A DNA stretch of 35,604 nucleotides from a virus: positions 1-35,604 of the IMG/VR virus record IMGVR_UViG_3300046689_000598; one strand, given 5' to 3'. This document shows, one piece after another, positions 11,928 to 20,930 of this stretch. A model generated the notes under the pieces. The model searched no databases, was not told the origin of the DNA, and was given only the letters and a program-made list of their open reading frames with translations. Within the stretch, counting starts at the first letter, position 1, and every line of letters starts with the position of its first letter. A program made the translations under genes and the position numbers.

Positions 11928-14165
11928 ATGGCCGTCACCCCCGCCCCCTATGGCCAGCCCGCCACCGTCGGTCCGCAGCAGGTCGGCCTGCCGGGGATGC
12001 CGCCGCCCGCCGCCGCCCCCACTTCGACCGCTGTGGTCATCCAGCACCCGGCCATGCGGGCCATGAGCCTGGGCGCGCTGCAGCAGCGCGACGCCGATGC
12101 GCGGAGCGAGGCTGAGGACCGGCAGGCCCAACCGCTGATCACCGGGCTGGCCGGGCACATCCACCACAAGTTCGTGCTGGCCCGCGACGCGCGGCGCTAC
12201 GCCGACGTCGAGCAGCGGATGATCGACAACATGCGGGCGCGGCGGTCGATCTACACCCCGCAGAAGCTGGCGGCGATCCGCATCGAGGGCGGCAGCGAGG
12301 TCTACGCCGGGCTCACCGGCCAGAAGTGCCGCGCCGCCTCGGCGTGGATCAGGGACGTGATGATGTCCACCGGCGAGGACCGGCCGTGGTCGATCAAGCC
12401 GACCAAGGTCCCCGAGCTTCCGCCGGAGGTGAACGACCTCATCGTGCAGCAGGCGATGGGGCCGCTCAAGGAACAGCTGCTGGCCGCGGCCCAGGGCAAC
12501 GGGCCGCCGCCGGACCCCGGCTCGACCGTCCACATGATGTCGATGATGCGCGATCAGGCGAAGGAGGCGCTGCGCCAGGAGGCTGACAAACGCTGCGTCC
12601 GCATGGCCGACAAGATGGAGGACCAACTCCTAGAGGGCGGCTTCCTCGACGCGATGGACCAGTTCATCAACGACCTGACCACCTTCCCCACCGCCATCGT
12701 CAAGGGGCCGGTGATCCGCATGAAGCCCATGCTGACCTGGGGGCCGGACAACCAGCCGGTGGTGCAGATCAAGCTGGTGAAGGAGTGGGACCGGGTCGAC
12801 CCGTTCAAGTTCTACCCCAGCCCGGCGGCGACCTGCATCGACGACGGCGACATGATCGAGAAGCACCGGCTGTCGCGGAAGGACCTGCAGGACCTCAAGG
12901 GCGTGCCCGGCTACGACAGCGGGGCCATCGACATGGTGCTCGACAACTATGGTCGCTCGGGGCTGCTGAACTACCTCTACGACGACATGGACCACGACGA
13001 CGCCGCCGGGCGGCCGCAGACGACCCTGGCCTCCAACCCCGACGGCCTGATCGACGCCCTGCAGTACTGGGGGTTCGTGCAGGGCCAGCTGCTGCTGGAC
13101 TGGGGGATGACCAAGCAGCAGGTCCCCGACGCCATGAAGGAGTACATGATCGAGGGGTGGCTGGTCGGACCCTACGTCATCAAGGCCATGCTCAATCCCG
13201 ACCCGCTGAACCGCAAGCCCTACTACGCCGCCAGTTTCGAGCGGGTGCCGGGGACCTTCTGGGGTCACAGCGTCTGCGATCTGGTCCGTGATCCCCAGGA
13301 CATCTGCAACGCCGCGGCCCGCAGCATGATCAACAACGCCGCCCTGGCCAGCGGACCGCAGGTGGGCATCCTCACCGATCGCATCGCGCCCGGGGAGCAG
13401 ATCACCCAACTCAAGCCGTGGCGCATCTGGCAGCTGAACAGCGACCCGATGGGCGGGGCCAGCGCCGACCCGCCGATCCGGTTCTTCCAGCCGCAGAGCA
13501 TCCTCGGCGACCTGATGCAGCTGTTCGACAAGTTCTCAACCATGGCCGACGATTACTCGGGCATCCCCCGGTACATGACCGGCACCGCGCAGGCGGGCGG
13601 CGCGGGCCGGACCGCCTCCGGCCTCAGCATGCTGATGGGCAACGCGGGGAAGATGATCACCTCGGTGATCCAGAACATCGACCTCAACATCATCGAGCCC
13701 CTCTTGGAGCGGCTGTACTACTTCAACATGCGCTACGAGACCGACCCGGAGCTCAAGGGCGACGTCTGCATCTCGGCCAAGGGGGCGAGCAACATCGTCG
13801 CCAAGGACGCCGCCCAGGTCCGCCGCAACGAGTTCCTGGCCACCACCGCCAACCCGATCGACATGCAGATCATGGGGATCGAGGGCCGCGCCGCGGTGCT
13901 GCGCGAGACGGCGAAGACCCTGCAGATGGACACCGACAAGGTGGTCCCCGACACCGACGCCTTGCGCGAGCGGCTGGCGGTCAAGGCCGCGCTTACCGCC
14001 CCCGACCCCAACGCGCCGCCAGGGGCGGGCGGCGCGGGCGGCGCACCGCCGGGGCCGGGCGGGGTCGCCGGTGGGTCGCCGCCGGGGCCGGGCTCGCAAC
14101 AGGGCAATGCCCAGCAGCTGACCAACGGGGCTCCGGTCACCGACACCTTCGGGTCGGGGATGTAG
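11928..14165 (+). CDS. Portal protein
   Basis: The 745-aa protein follows the large terminase and precedes the scaffold. The N-terminal 60 residues are Pro-rich, then comes a helical body. The central region has VDPFKFYPSPAA and a GHSVCDLVRDPQDICNAAARSMINN helix. Later the portal-style segment DDYSGIPRYMTGTAQAGGAGRTASGLSMLMG is followed by an IIEPLLERLYYFNM helix, and the tail is Gly/Pro-rich. Portals form the dodecameric ring through which DNA enters and to which adaptors bind. The length (over 700) suits portals of podoviruses such as the N4- and P22-like groups. Confidence 0.92.
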   Translation: MAVTPAPYGQPATVGPQQVGLPGMPPPAAAPTSTAVVIQHPAMRAMSLGALQQRDADARSEAEDRQAQPLITGLAGHIHHKFVLARDARRYADVEQRMIDNMRARRSIYTPQKLAAIRIEGGSEVYAGLTGQKCRAASAWIRDVMMSTGEDRPWSIKPTKVPELPPEVNDLIVQQAMGPLKEQLLAAAQGNGPPPDPGSTVHMMSMMRDQAKEALRQEADKRCVRMADKMEDQLLEGGFLDAMDQFINDLTTFPTAIVKGPVIRMKPMLTWGPDNQPVVQIKLVKEWDRVDPFKFYPSPAATCIDDGDMIEKHRLSRKDLQDLKGVPGYDSGAIDMVLDNYGRSGLLNYLYDDMDHDDAAGRPQTTLASNPDGLIDALQYWGFVQGQLLLDWGMTKQQVPDAMKEYMIEGWLVGPYVIKAMLNPDPLNRKPYYAASFERVPGTFWGHSVCDLVRDPQDICNAAARSMINNAALASGPQVGILTDRIAPGEQITQLKPWRIWQLNSDPMGGASADPPIRFFQPQSILGDLMQLFDKFSTMADDYSGIPRYMTGTAQAGGAGRTASGLSMLMGNAGKMITSVIQNIDLNIIEPLLERLYYFNMRYETDPELKGDVCISAKGASNIVAKDAAQVRRNEFLATTANPIDMQIMGIEGRAAVLRETAKTLQMDTDKVVPDTDALRERLAVKAALTAPDPNAPPGAGGAGGAPPGPGGVAGGSPPGPGSQQGNAQQLTNGAPVTDTFGSGM

Positions 14166-14202
14166 TTGACAAATCAGGCACGTAGCACCAGCGTGCCGCC
14201 GG

Positions 14203-14454
14203 ATGTTGACCAAGCCCACCGCGGCCGCCCTGACTGCCCTTGCGCAGCTTGAGGAGACCCCCCGGTGGCGCGACATCAGCACCATGCTTGAGGACGAGAT
14301 CGAGGCCCTGACCAAGCGACTGCTGGGCGCGCGGGAGACCGCAGACGTCCACGAGCTTCGGGGCCGCATCTCGTCCCTGAGAGAATTCCGGCAGACGGTG
14401 CTCGACGCACGCGTTATGCTGGCCAACGTGGGACGCACAGTCCCGCTCGCATGA
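14203..14454 (+). CDS. Small helical protein between portal and scaffold
   Basis: The 83-aa protein is almost entirely helical and charged (ALAQLEETPRWRDISTMLED; LTKRLLGARETADVHELRGRIS). Similar small proteins occur between portal and scaffold genes in podovirus-like genomes. There is no good Shine-Dalgarno before the ATG; a GGCACG/CGTGCC hairpin (14177-14197) and a TTGACA (14167-14172) lie upstream. The function is unknown. Confidence 0.65.
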   Translation: MLTKPTAAALTALAQLEETPRWRDISTMLEDEIEALTKRLLGARETADVHELRGRISSLREFRQTVLDARVMLANVGRTVPLA

Positions 14455-14489
14455 GCTGACCAGAGGGATACCGGCCCAGCCGACCCCAG

Positions 14490-15452
14490 ATGCAGCCGGA
14501 GATGCGGATGAGAGATCGAGTGCCCGAGGCCGTGAAGCGGCAAGCGGAAGCCATGGACGCCCTGGACGCGGAGCTTACCGCCCCACCCCAGGAGACCCCA
14601 CAGGACCCGCCGCCGTCGGAGCCCCCGGCCGAGCCGCCCGCCGCGCCGCCCCCGGCCGCCGAGGACTGGCAGCACAAGTTCCAGACCCTGCAGGGGAAGT
14701 ACAACGCCGAGGTTCCTGGCCTTAGGAACCAAATCGCTGAACTCACCCGACAGGTCGAGGAGCTTACCGCCAAGCCCGCTGCGACACCGGAGCCGCCGCC
14801 CGCGCCGCCCGCGCCGAAGCTGATCACGGACGAGGACACCGAGACCTATGGAGCCGACCTGATTGACCTGATCCGTCGTGTGGCCGTGGAAACGGACGCC
14901 GGGGAGAAGGCCAGACTGCAGGGCGAGATCGCCGATATGCGCAAGCAGATGGCGGCCCAGGCGACACAGGTTGAGACCGTGGCGGGAAACGTCGCGGACG
15001 AGCGACGGGCGACCTACTTCACCGAACTGGCGAAGCTCTGCCCGACCTATGAGGAGACCGACGGCCGCCAGGACTTCAAGGACTGGCTGGTGCAGTTGGA
15101 CGACTTTAGCGGGCTCGTGCGCAACGACATCCTGCAGGCCGCCTACGCCCGCTTCGATGCGGACCGGACCGCCAAGGTCTTCAACCAGTTCCTCGGGGCC
15201 ATACCAGCCGCACCCGCACCGCCGGTCCCACCCGTCGATCCACAGGCCGAACTGTCCGAACAGGTGTCGCCGGGCCAAGCCCGCGCGTCCTCGGTTCCGG
15301 CCCCCGACGACGGCAAGAAGGTCTGGTCCATCACCGAGATGGATCAGTTCTACAAGGACTTCGCCAGGGGTGTGTATCGGGGACAGCTGGACGTGGCCAA
15401 GCGCATCGAAGCGGACATCGACAGGGCTCTCGCTGAGGGACGCGTCCACTAG
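14490..15452 (+). CDS. Capsid scaffolding protein
   Basis: The 320-aa acidic protein has an N-terminal Pro/Ala/Glu-rich linker, a coiled coil (KYNAEVPGLRNQIAELTRQVEEL, about 70-95), a second Pro-rich linker and a mostly helical second half. It ends in a charged helix (VYRGQLDVAKRIEADIDRAL). This layout and the position directly before the major capsid gene identify a scaffold, which assembles the procapsid and then leaves. The start could be 14490 or 14508; CCGGAG at 14495-14500 favours the latter. Confidence 0.85.
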   Translation: MQPEMRMRDRVPEAVKRQAEAMDALDAELTAPPQETPQDPPPSEPPAEPPAAPPPAAEDWQHKFQTLQGKYNAEVPGLRNQIAELTRQVEELTAKPAATPEPPPAPPAPKLITDEDTETYGADLIDLIRRVAVETDAGEKARLQGEIADMRKQMAAQATQVETVAGNVADERRATYFTELAKLCPTYEETDGRQDFKDWLVQLDDFSGLVRNDILQAAYARFDADRTAKVFNQFLGAIPAAPAPPVPPVDPQAELSEQVSPGQARASSVPAPDDGKKVWSITEMDQFYKDFARGVYRGQLDVAKRIEADIDRALAEGRVH

Positions 15453-15460
15453 GACCGTCC

Positions 15461-15484
15461 GGGTGAGGGCCTCGACCCTCACCC
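15461..15484. terminator. Hairpin between scaffold and capsid genes
   Basis: GGGTGAGGG (15461-15469) pairs perfectly with CCCTCACCC (15476-15484) around a 6-nt loop, 18 nt before the capsid ATG. No T tract follows. It may stabilise or process the abundant capsid mRNA. Confidence 0.5.
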
Positions 15485-15502
15485 CCAGCGCGAGAGACGC
15501 TC

Positions 15503-16474
15503 ATGGCCCAAGTCGGCGTTGCCGTTCAACCTCCCTTCGTTACGACCCCGCCTTATTCAGGGGCGTTCATTCCGCAGCTGTGGTCAGGCAAGCTGAACGT
15601 CAAGTTCTATGCCACCACGGTGTTCGGTGAGATCGCCAACACGTCCTACGAGGGCGAGATCAAGGGGATGGGTGACACCATCACCATCAACAACATCCCG
15701 ACGATCGCGATCAACGACTACACGGTCGGCCAGAACCTCAACTACCAAGTGCCGCCGCCCAACACGATCGACCTGAACATCAACAAGGCGAAGTACTTCG
15801 GGGTGAACGTCTCCGACGTCCTCGAATATCAGGCCAAGCCCGCCCTGATGTCGATGTTCACCGACGACGCCACCAAGCAGATGGCCATCGCCATCGACCG
15901 GCAAATCCTGCTGGAAGAATTCAACAATGGTGCGGCCGCCAACAAGGGCGCGACTGCGGGCGTCATCTCCGCGGCGATCCCGCTGGGCACCGACGCCGCG
16001 CCGCTCGACCTGTCGACCGCGCCCGACCAAATCCTCAAGACGATCCTGGGGATGGCCACCGCGCTCGACGAGCAGAACGTGCCCGACACCGAGCGGTGGA
16101 TCGTCATCGACCCCGCCACCCGGCTGCGCCTGATGCAGTCGCCCCTCCAACAGGCGTACCTGACCGGGGACGACAAGAGCATCCTGCGCAACGGCAAGCT
16201 CGGGGTCATCGACCGGTTCACGATCTACCTGTCGAACCAGCTGCCGAAGGCGGCCGCGGGCTTCAACCCGGACGGCACCGTCAACGGCGGGTCGCTCGCG
16301 CGCCGCATGCTGGTCGCCGGGCACTCCTCGGCCCTCACCTTCGCCGCCCAGATCACCAAGACCGAGAGCCTGCAGAACCCGAACGACTTCGGGCAGCTGG
16401 TGCGCGGCCTCAACGTGTTCGGCAAGAAGATGATCAAGCCGGAAGCCTGGGTGCTGGCGCAGGTCCAGAAGTAG
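15503..16474 (+). CDS. Major capsid protein
   Basis: The 323-aa protein follows the scaffold. Features typical of the HK97-fold coat proteins of podoviruses are visible: the N-terminal FIPQLWSGKLNVKFYATTVFGEIAN, the extended-loop style EIKGMGDTITINNIPTIAINDY, the ATKQMAIAIDRQILLEEF backbone helix, the WIVIDPATRLRLMQS strand and helix, and the C-terminal FGQLVRGLNVFGKKMIKPEAW. Strong positional support comes from its neighbours (portal and scaffold upstream, adaptors downstream). GAGAG lies upstream of the ATG. It is flanked by hairpins on both sides, consistent with separate high-level expression. Confidence 0.93.
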   Translation: MAQVGVAVQPPFVTTPPYSGAFIPQLWSGKLNVKFYATTVFGEIANTSYEGEIKGMGDTITINNIPTIAINDYTVGQNLNYQVPPPNTIDLNINKAKYFGVNVSDVLEYQAKPALMSMFTDDATKQMAIAIDRQILLEEFNNGAAANKGATAGVISAAIPLGTDAAPLDLSTAPDQILKTILGMATALDEQNVPDTERWIVIDPATRLRLMQSPLQQAYLTGDDKSILRNGKLGVIDRFTIYLSNQLPKAAAGFNPDGTVNGGSLARRMLVAGHSSALTFAAQITKTESLQNPNDFGQLVRGLNVFGKKMIKPEAWVLAQVQK

Positions 16475-16500
16475 GCGGTCTCCCTCCGCTGGACAGCGAT

Positions 16501-16526
16501 GCCGGGGTGGCCGACAACACCCCGGC
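16501..16526 (+). terminator. Terminator-like hairpin after the capsid gene
   Basis: GCCGGGGTG (16501-16509) pairs perfectly with CACCCCGGC (16518-16526) around an 8-nt loop and is followed by GTTCTGTCTTG, a T-rich though interrupted tail. It is the best terminator candidate of the structural arm; partial termination here would set capsid mRNA above tail mRNA. Confidence 0.6.
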
Positions 16527-16547
16527 GTTCTGTCTTGTGAGACCCCA

Positions 16548-17213
16548 ATGGCCGTCACCGCACAGACCATCATCTCGCGCGTCCGCACGCAGCTGATCGA
16601 CGAATTGCCGACCAAGCGGTGGACCGACGACGAGCTCCTGCGGTGGCTCTCCGACGCCCAGCGAACTGTGGTCGCCATAAAGCCCTCGCAGGGCCTCGTG
16701 CAGACCTCGATCCAGCTGGTGCCCGGCACCATGCAGACCTTGCCGCCGGGGATGTTCCTGCTGCTCGACATCCAGCGGAACCTGGGTCTGGACGGCAACA
16801 CGCCGGGCCGGGCGGTGACCCAGATCAGCCGCGAGAACCTCGATCGCGTGGAGCCGAACTGGCACGCGTCGCTCAGGAGCGACGTCACCCTGCACTACCT
16901 CTACGACACCAAGCAGCCGCTGGTGTTCTTCGTCTACCCGCCGTCGACCGGGCAGAACTGGCTCGACCTCAACTACGCCCAGACCCCGCCCGACTTCACC
17001 GCGCTCACCGATCCGATGACCATCGAGGTGCTCTACCAGACGGCGCTGTTCGACTACGTCATGTTCCGCGCCCACCAGAAGGACAGCGACTACTCCGCGG
17101 GCGAGAGCAAGGCGCAGGTCTACCTCGCCCTGTTCCAGATGTTCGTCGGCGTGCATGAGGGGGCGAAGGTGGAAGACGCCCCGCCTGACCCGGACAGGGG
17201 AGCCGTCGCATGA
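16548..17213 (+). CDS. Head-tail adaptor (phage adaptor, DUF6682-like)
   Basis: The 221-aa protein begins MAVTAQTIISRVRTQLIDEL followed by RWTDDELLRWLSDAQRTVVAIKP, the hallmark opening of the adaptor family that sits under the portal. A beta-rich middle (GMFLLLDIQRNLG; PLVFFVYPPS) and a helical C-terminal region with YQTALFDYVMFRAHQKDSDYSAGE follow. The gene overlaps the next by ATGA. Its place right after the capsid fits the first ring below the portal. Confidence 0.85.
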   Translation: MAVTAQTIISRVRTQLIDELPTKRWTDDELLRWLSDAQRTVVAIKPSQGLVQTSIQLVPGTMQTLPPGMFLLLDIQRNLGLDGNTPGRAVTQISRENLDRVEPNWHASLRSDVTLHYLYDTKQPLVFFVYPPSTGQNWLDLNYAQTPPDFTALTDPMTIEVLYQTALFDYVMFRAHQKDSDYSAGESKAQVYLALFQMFVGVHEGAKVEDAPPDPDRGAVA

Positions 17214-17863
17214 CCGCGATCTTCGACCTGACCCCGCTGATCCTTCCGTTCGTGCGCGACTGCTCGACCCCGGCCGCGGTGATCGCCGCGCGCTTCGCCG
17301 CCATTGAGTTCTACAAAAACACGCTGTGGCAGCAGGAGGAGCTTGAGCCGGTCGACCTGTTCGAGGGACAGGCCACCTACCCGATCGACACCATGCCCAA
17401 CACCGTCCCGGCCGCGGTGATGCGGGTGAAGATCGACGGCATCAACCTGCCGCTGACGTTCGCCACCAAGGACAGGCTCGACCAGCTATACCACTACACC
17501 GACTGGACCACCCTGGTCGGCAACCCGCGCTACTGCACCCAGATCGTCACCGACCAGATCATCCTCGTGCCCGCGCCGGACGACATCATCGCCCAGCCCA
17601 AGGCGATGAAGCTGCTGGTCGCCACCCAGCCGACGCCGGACGCCGACGAGATCGACGACGAGGTGTTCAGCTACTACGCCGAGACCCTGGCCTACGGGGC
17701 TCGAGCCCGGCTGGTGGAGACCGCGGGCCAGCCCTACTACGACCCGCAAAGCGCGCCGTTCCTGTGGAAGAAGTTCTACGTAGGGATCAGCGAGGCGAAG
17801 GCGCGGCGCATGCGCGAGCACACCCGGGCGGTCCAGTCCGTGCAGCTGAGGCCCTGGGTATGA
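17210..17863 (+). CDS. Second head-tail connector protein
   Basis: The 217-aa protein overlaps both neighbours by ATGA, so it is translationally coupled. It has helical ends (VRDCSTPAAVIAARFAAIEFYKNTLW; YVGISEAKARRMREHTRAVQSVQL) and a beta core (ATYPIDTMPNTVPAAVMRVKIDG). This layout resembles connector and tail-completion proteins that stack beneath the adaptor. The family name is not certain. Confidence 0.7.
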   Translation: MTAIFDLTPLILPFVRDCSTPAAVIAARFAAIEFYKNTLWQQEELEPVDLFEGQATYPIDTMPNTVPAAVMRVKIDGINLPLTFATKDRLDQLYHYTDWTTLVGNPRYCTQIVTDQIILVPAPDDIIAQPKAMKLLVATQPTPDADEIDDEVFSYYAETLAYGARARLVETAGQPYYDPQSAPFLWKKFYVGISEAKARRMREHTRAVQSVQLRPWV

Positions 17864-18252
17864 GCACGGCGCGCATCAAGCTCGTGGTCGGCGACACCCG
17901 GCCGATGGTCTACATCCAGCTGAAACAGCCGGGTGCGCCGATCGACACGCCGCTCGATGTGTCGAATGCGGCGGTGAAGCTGCGGTTCAAGCCCTGGGGC
18001 GAGGACACCGTGCTGTTCGCGCTCGACGGCGAGAAGCTGCCCGGCACCCTGCAGGCCGACCTGCAGACCCCCGACCTGACGCAGTACCCGGTGGGCGGCA
18101 GCGGCGGGCGCGTGCGGTTCGGCTTCATCCAGGGGAACCTGAACCTGCCGCCTGGGCGCTACCTGGGCGAGGTCGAGGTGACCTACGGGCCGGGGAGCGT
18201 GTTCACCGCCTTCGCGCCCTTGGAGTTCCAGCTGCGCGAGCAGTTCGCATGA
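17860..18252 (+). CDS. BppU-like N-terminal-domain protein
   Basis: The 130-aa beta protein starts MSTARIKLVVGDTRPMVYIQ and has PGAPIDTPLDVSNAAVKLRFKP, then RFGFIQGNLNLPPGRYLGEVEVTYG. The pattern (GDTxP, PIDL, GxVxY, LxxPGxYxxEVEV) matches the beta-sandwich found at the N-terminus of baseplate upper proteins that hold receptor-binding proteins. The start at 17860 was chosen from the ATGA overlap. Directly upstream of a large adhesin, it probably helps to attach it to the virion (inference). Confidence 0.7.
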   Translation: MSTARIKLVVGDTRPMVYIQLKQPGAPIDTPLDVSNAAVKLRFKPWGEDTVLFALDGEKLPGTLQADLQTPDLTQYPVGGSGGRVRFGFIQGNLNLPPGRYLGEVEVTYGPGSVFTAFAPLEFQLREQFA

Positions 18253-20870
18253 GCACGCGGTCGAACCTCCTCACGCTCGTACCGGACGTCGACCTCAAGT
18301 GGTCGACCTGGGTCGACTACTTCGCCGACCCTCGATACGCCGACCACTTCCCTGTCTTCGACGACTTCGTCTACGCGGTGACCTACGAGCGCACGCCGGA
18401 CGAGTTCATCTTCACGTCGGACGAGGTGTCGCTCTACACCGGGTTCACGCGCGCCCCGGCGGATACGACGACCCTGGCGGACATCTTCACGTTCGATGCC
18501 ACCTACATCCGCGCGTTCGCCGACCCGATGGTCGTCACCGACGACATCACCCTGATCCTGGGCACCACCGCCAACGTCAACTACGCCGACGCCGTGGCGA
18601 TGACCGAGGTGTTCGGCACGGCCCTGACCATGCCGCGCAGCCTCGCCGACAGCGTGGCGATGAGCGAAGCGTTCTCGTCGATCAGCACCGTGGTGCTGAA
18701 CGTCGCCGACGTTGCGACGATGTACGACGTCGGTCAGAACTTCGACAGCTACTGGCCGTATGTGGAGGCGCTGTTCCACTTCGACGCCGGGAGTTCGGCG
18801 AACGGCGGCAACAACCTCAACTGGATCGACAGCAGTCCCTACAACAAGACGGTGCTGACCTCCACCCAACTGCCGTTCCAGGGGACGGTCTCGCCCTATG
18901 TCGGCGCGAATACCAGCTTCGCGGACTACTCCGGGATTGGCGGCTCGGCCTACTTCGGCGCGGTCGGCACGGACAGCCTGTACTCGCCGCAGAGCGACCA
19001 CTTCCACTTCCCGCCCGGCACCGACTTCACCATCGAGTGCTGGGTCTACATCACCGACAACTCGCCGCCGGACTACAACGGCGACCGCACGGCCTGCATC
19101 CTGTCGACCTATCCGACGGACGTCCATCACGGCGGCTGGACCATCAACCTGCAGGGGGTCGGCGGCAGCGGCGTCACCGGGGCGAACGCGGTCTATCTGG
19201 AGAAGGTCGGCCCCGGGGGCTCGACCTATGACGCGGTCGTCGCGGGCGGCATTTCGCAGCGCAAGTGGCACCACATCGCGGTCTGCCGCGCGGGAACCGT
19301 GACCCGCATCTTCCTCGATGGTGTGCTCGGCGTCACCCAGACGATGAACGATCAGGACGTGCTGGCCAACGGTCCGCTGGTGCTCGGCCGGGACGCCGCG
19401 CCTGGGATCAACCGCTACTTCAAGGGCTACATTGCTGACGTCCGCATCAGCAAGGGCGCGGCCTACTACGTGTCCAACTTCACCCCGCCGACGACGAAGA
19501 CCGACGGCTCCAGTCTCGCGACCGCGATCAAGCTTGAGTTCTCCAACGCGGCGGTCTTCGACAGCGCCCGTAAGAGCGACATGCACTTGGACGGCACAGT
19601 CCTGCTAGGGACAGGTCCGTGGGGGAGCCCGGCGATCTACTTCGACGGCAACAGCCGCAACGTCCAAACGCCGTTCGCCTTGTCGGTGGCTGAACGCTTC
19701 GCCGTCATGGACCGGGACTTCACGATGGAGTGCTGGTTCTGGTTGGCGGGCGACAGCCCTGTACTCCCAGCCAACGGTATTCGCGACGGCACGTTGATGA
19801 CGACGTGGCCAAACGGTGCTGCGGCCAGTGGGCTGCTGGTCTATATCATCGGTAACGCCAATACGACTGGCGACGGGATTGCCTGCAGCATTTCGGATAC
19901 TAATGGCAATGCTGAATACTGCACGTATTGGGGTGCGATCACCAAGAATGCTTGGCATCATGTCGCGTTCAGTCGGACCGGTGGAAACCTCTACCTCCAC
20001 TACGACGGCGTCATGGTGATCACCACACCGGCGAGCAAGGTCGTCGCCACTCCAGCCACGCCGCCGTACGCCGGTCCGCTCCTGCTGGGGATGACGGCCT
20101 ATCCTGGCTGGGCAATGGCCTTCAACGGCTACATCGACGACTTCCGCTTCACCATCGGCAAGGGTCGCTACGGCGCGACAAACTTTGGACCGCCAAACGC
20201 GCCGTTCCCGAACGGGGTCGCAGCCTACACCGACGTCTACAACCGCGTGTTCTCCGACAGCGTGACCATGAGCGAGGCGGGCACGTTCGACATGCCCGCG
20301 TCGACGACGTTCGATCCCGCTCTGGTCGGCTCGGTCATCACGCTCTCCGGCGGCAACCTGATCGCTTCGCGCAACAGCGGCGCGCAGTACAACTGCGCCC
20401 GCTCGACCACCGGCAAGACCACCGGCAAGTGGTACGCCGAGATGAAGCCTGTCGCGGGCAGCAGCGGTGACATCGGCTTCGGCGTCGGCCGGGCGTCCTT
20501 CGCGCTGACCGCCACCTACCCCGGCTCGGCCGCCCCCTCGGTGGGGTTCAGGAACAACGGCTTCGGCAATAACGATGGCACGCCGTGGGCGTCCGGTGCT
20601 GCGGACTTGACTGTGCCTAACGGGGGCACGGTCTGCATCGCTGTCGACGCGTCGGCTGGTCTGGTGTGGCTTGGAAAGAACGGCGCGCCGACGTGGAACA
20701 ACAATCCGGCGGCGGACCCGGCGACCGGCGTGGGTGGCCTCGTGCTCTCCGGGTCCGGCGCGATCCACCTGCTCACCGGCATGTACACGCCGCCCGATCA
20801 GGTCAGCCTCAACTGCGGCCAGAGCGCGTTCGTCCACCCGATCCCGGTCGGCTTCTCGCGGTGGGGCTAG
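18249..20870 (+). CDS. Large adhesin with two LamG-like domains and a SPRY-like end
   Basis: The 873-aa protein has an N-terminal repeat region (about 75-165) built on ADAVAMTE / ADSVAMSE units. Two concanavalin-A/laminin-G-like domains follow, about 170-415 (HFDAG; FTIECWVYI near 260; KWHHIAVCRAG; GYIADVRISKG) and about 425-655 (AIYFDG; FTMECWFWL near 490; AWHHVAFSRTG; GYIDDFRFTIGKG). After a short DSVTMSE repeat there is a SPRY/B30.2-like sandwich (about 700-873; GKWYAEMKPV, IGFGVG). Such domains bind glycans or proteins, so this is a receptor-binding or virion-surface protein. The second LamG (about 19.74-19.98 kb) is less GC-rich than its surroundings. ATGA couples it to the previous gene. 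Confidence 0.85.
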   Translation: MSTRSNLLTLVPDVDLKWSTWVDYFADPRYADHFPVFDDFVYAVTYERTPDEFIFTSDEVSLYTGFTRAPADTTTLADIFTFDATYIRAFADPMVVTDDITLILGTTANVNYADAVAMTEVFGTALTMPRSLADSVAMSEAFSSISTVVLNVADVATMYDVGQNFDSYWPYVEALFHFDAGSSANGGNNLNWIDSSPYNKTVLTSTQLPFQGTVSPYVGANTSFADYSGIGGSAYFGAVGTDSLYSPQSDHFHFPPGTDFTIECWVYITDNSPPDYNGDRTACILSTYPTDVHHGGWTINLQGVGGSGVTGANAVYLEKVGPGGSTYDAVVAGGISQRKWHHIAVCRAGTVTRIFLDGVLGVTQTMNDQDVLANGPLVLGRDAAPGINRYFKGYIADVRISKGAAYYVSNFTPPTTKTDGSSLATAIKLEFSNAAVFDSARKSDMHLDGTVLLGTGPWGSPAIYFDGNSRNVQTPFALSVAERFAVMDRDFTMECWFWLAGDSPVLPANGIRDGTLMTTWPNGAAASGLLVYIIGNANTTGDGIACSISDTNGNAEYCTYWGAITKNAWHHVAFSRTGGNLYLHYDGVMVITTPASKVVATPATPPYAGPLLLGMTAYPGWAMAFNGYIDDFRFTIGKGRYGATNFGPPNAPFPNGVAAYTDVYNRVFSDSVTMSEAGTFDMPASTTFDPALVGSVITLSGGNLIASRNSGAQYNCARSTTGKTTGKWYAEMKPVAGSSGDIGFGVGRASFALTATYPGSAAPSVGFRNNGFGNNDGTPWASGAADLTVPNGGTVCIAVDASAGLVWLGKNGAPTWNNNPAADPATGVGGLVLSGSGAIHLLTGMYTPPDQVSLNCGQSAFVHPIPVGFSRWG

Positions 20871-20930
20871 ACCTGCGCATGTTGCACCCCACCCCCCCAA
20901 CAGGTAGCGTCCCACCGCGACGCCGGAGCT

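Noticed and set aside
14167-14190. Promoter at TTGACA after the portal gene
   Set aside because: The -35-like hexamer is good but no acceptable -10 lies at a usable distance.
13536-15482. 648-aa minus-strand ORF
   Set aside because: It spans portal, small helical and scaffold genes on the opposite strand and has shadow composition.
18183-19586. 467-aa minus-strand ORF
   Set aside because: It is a shadow of the LamG adhesin with biased Arg/Val/Asp composition.
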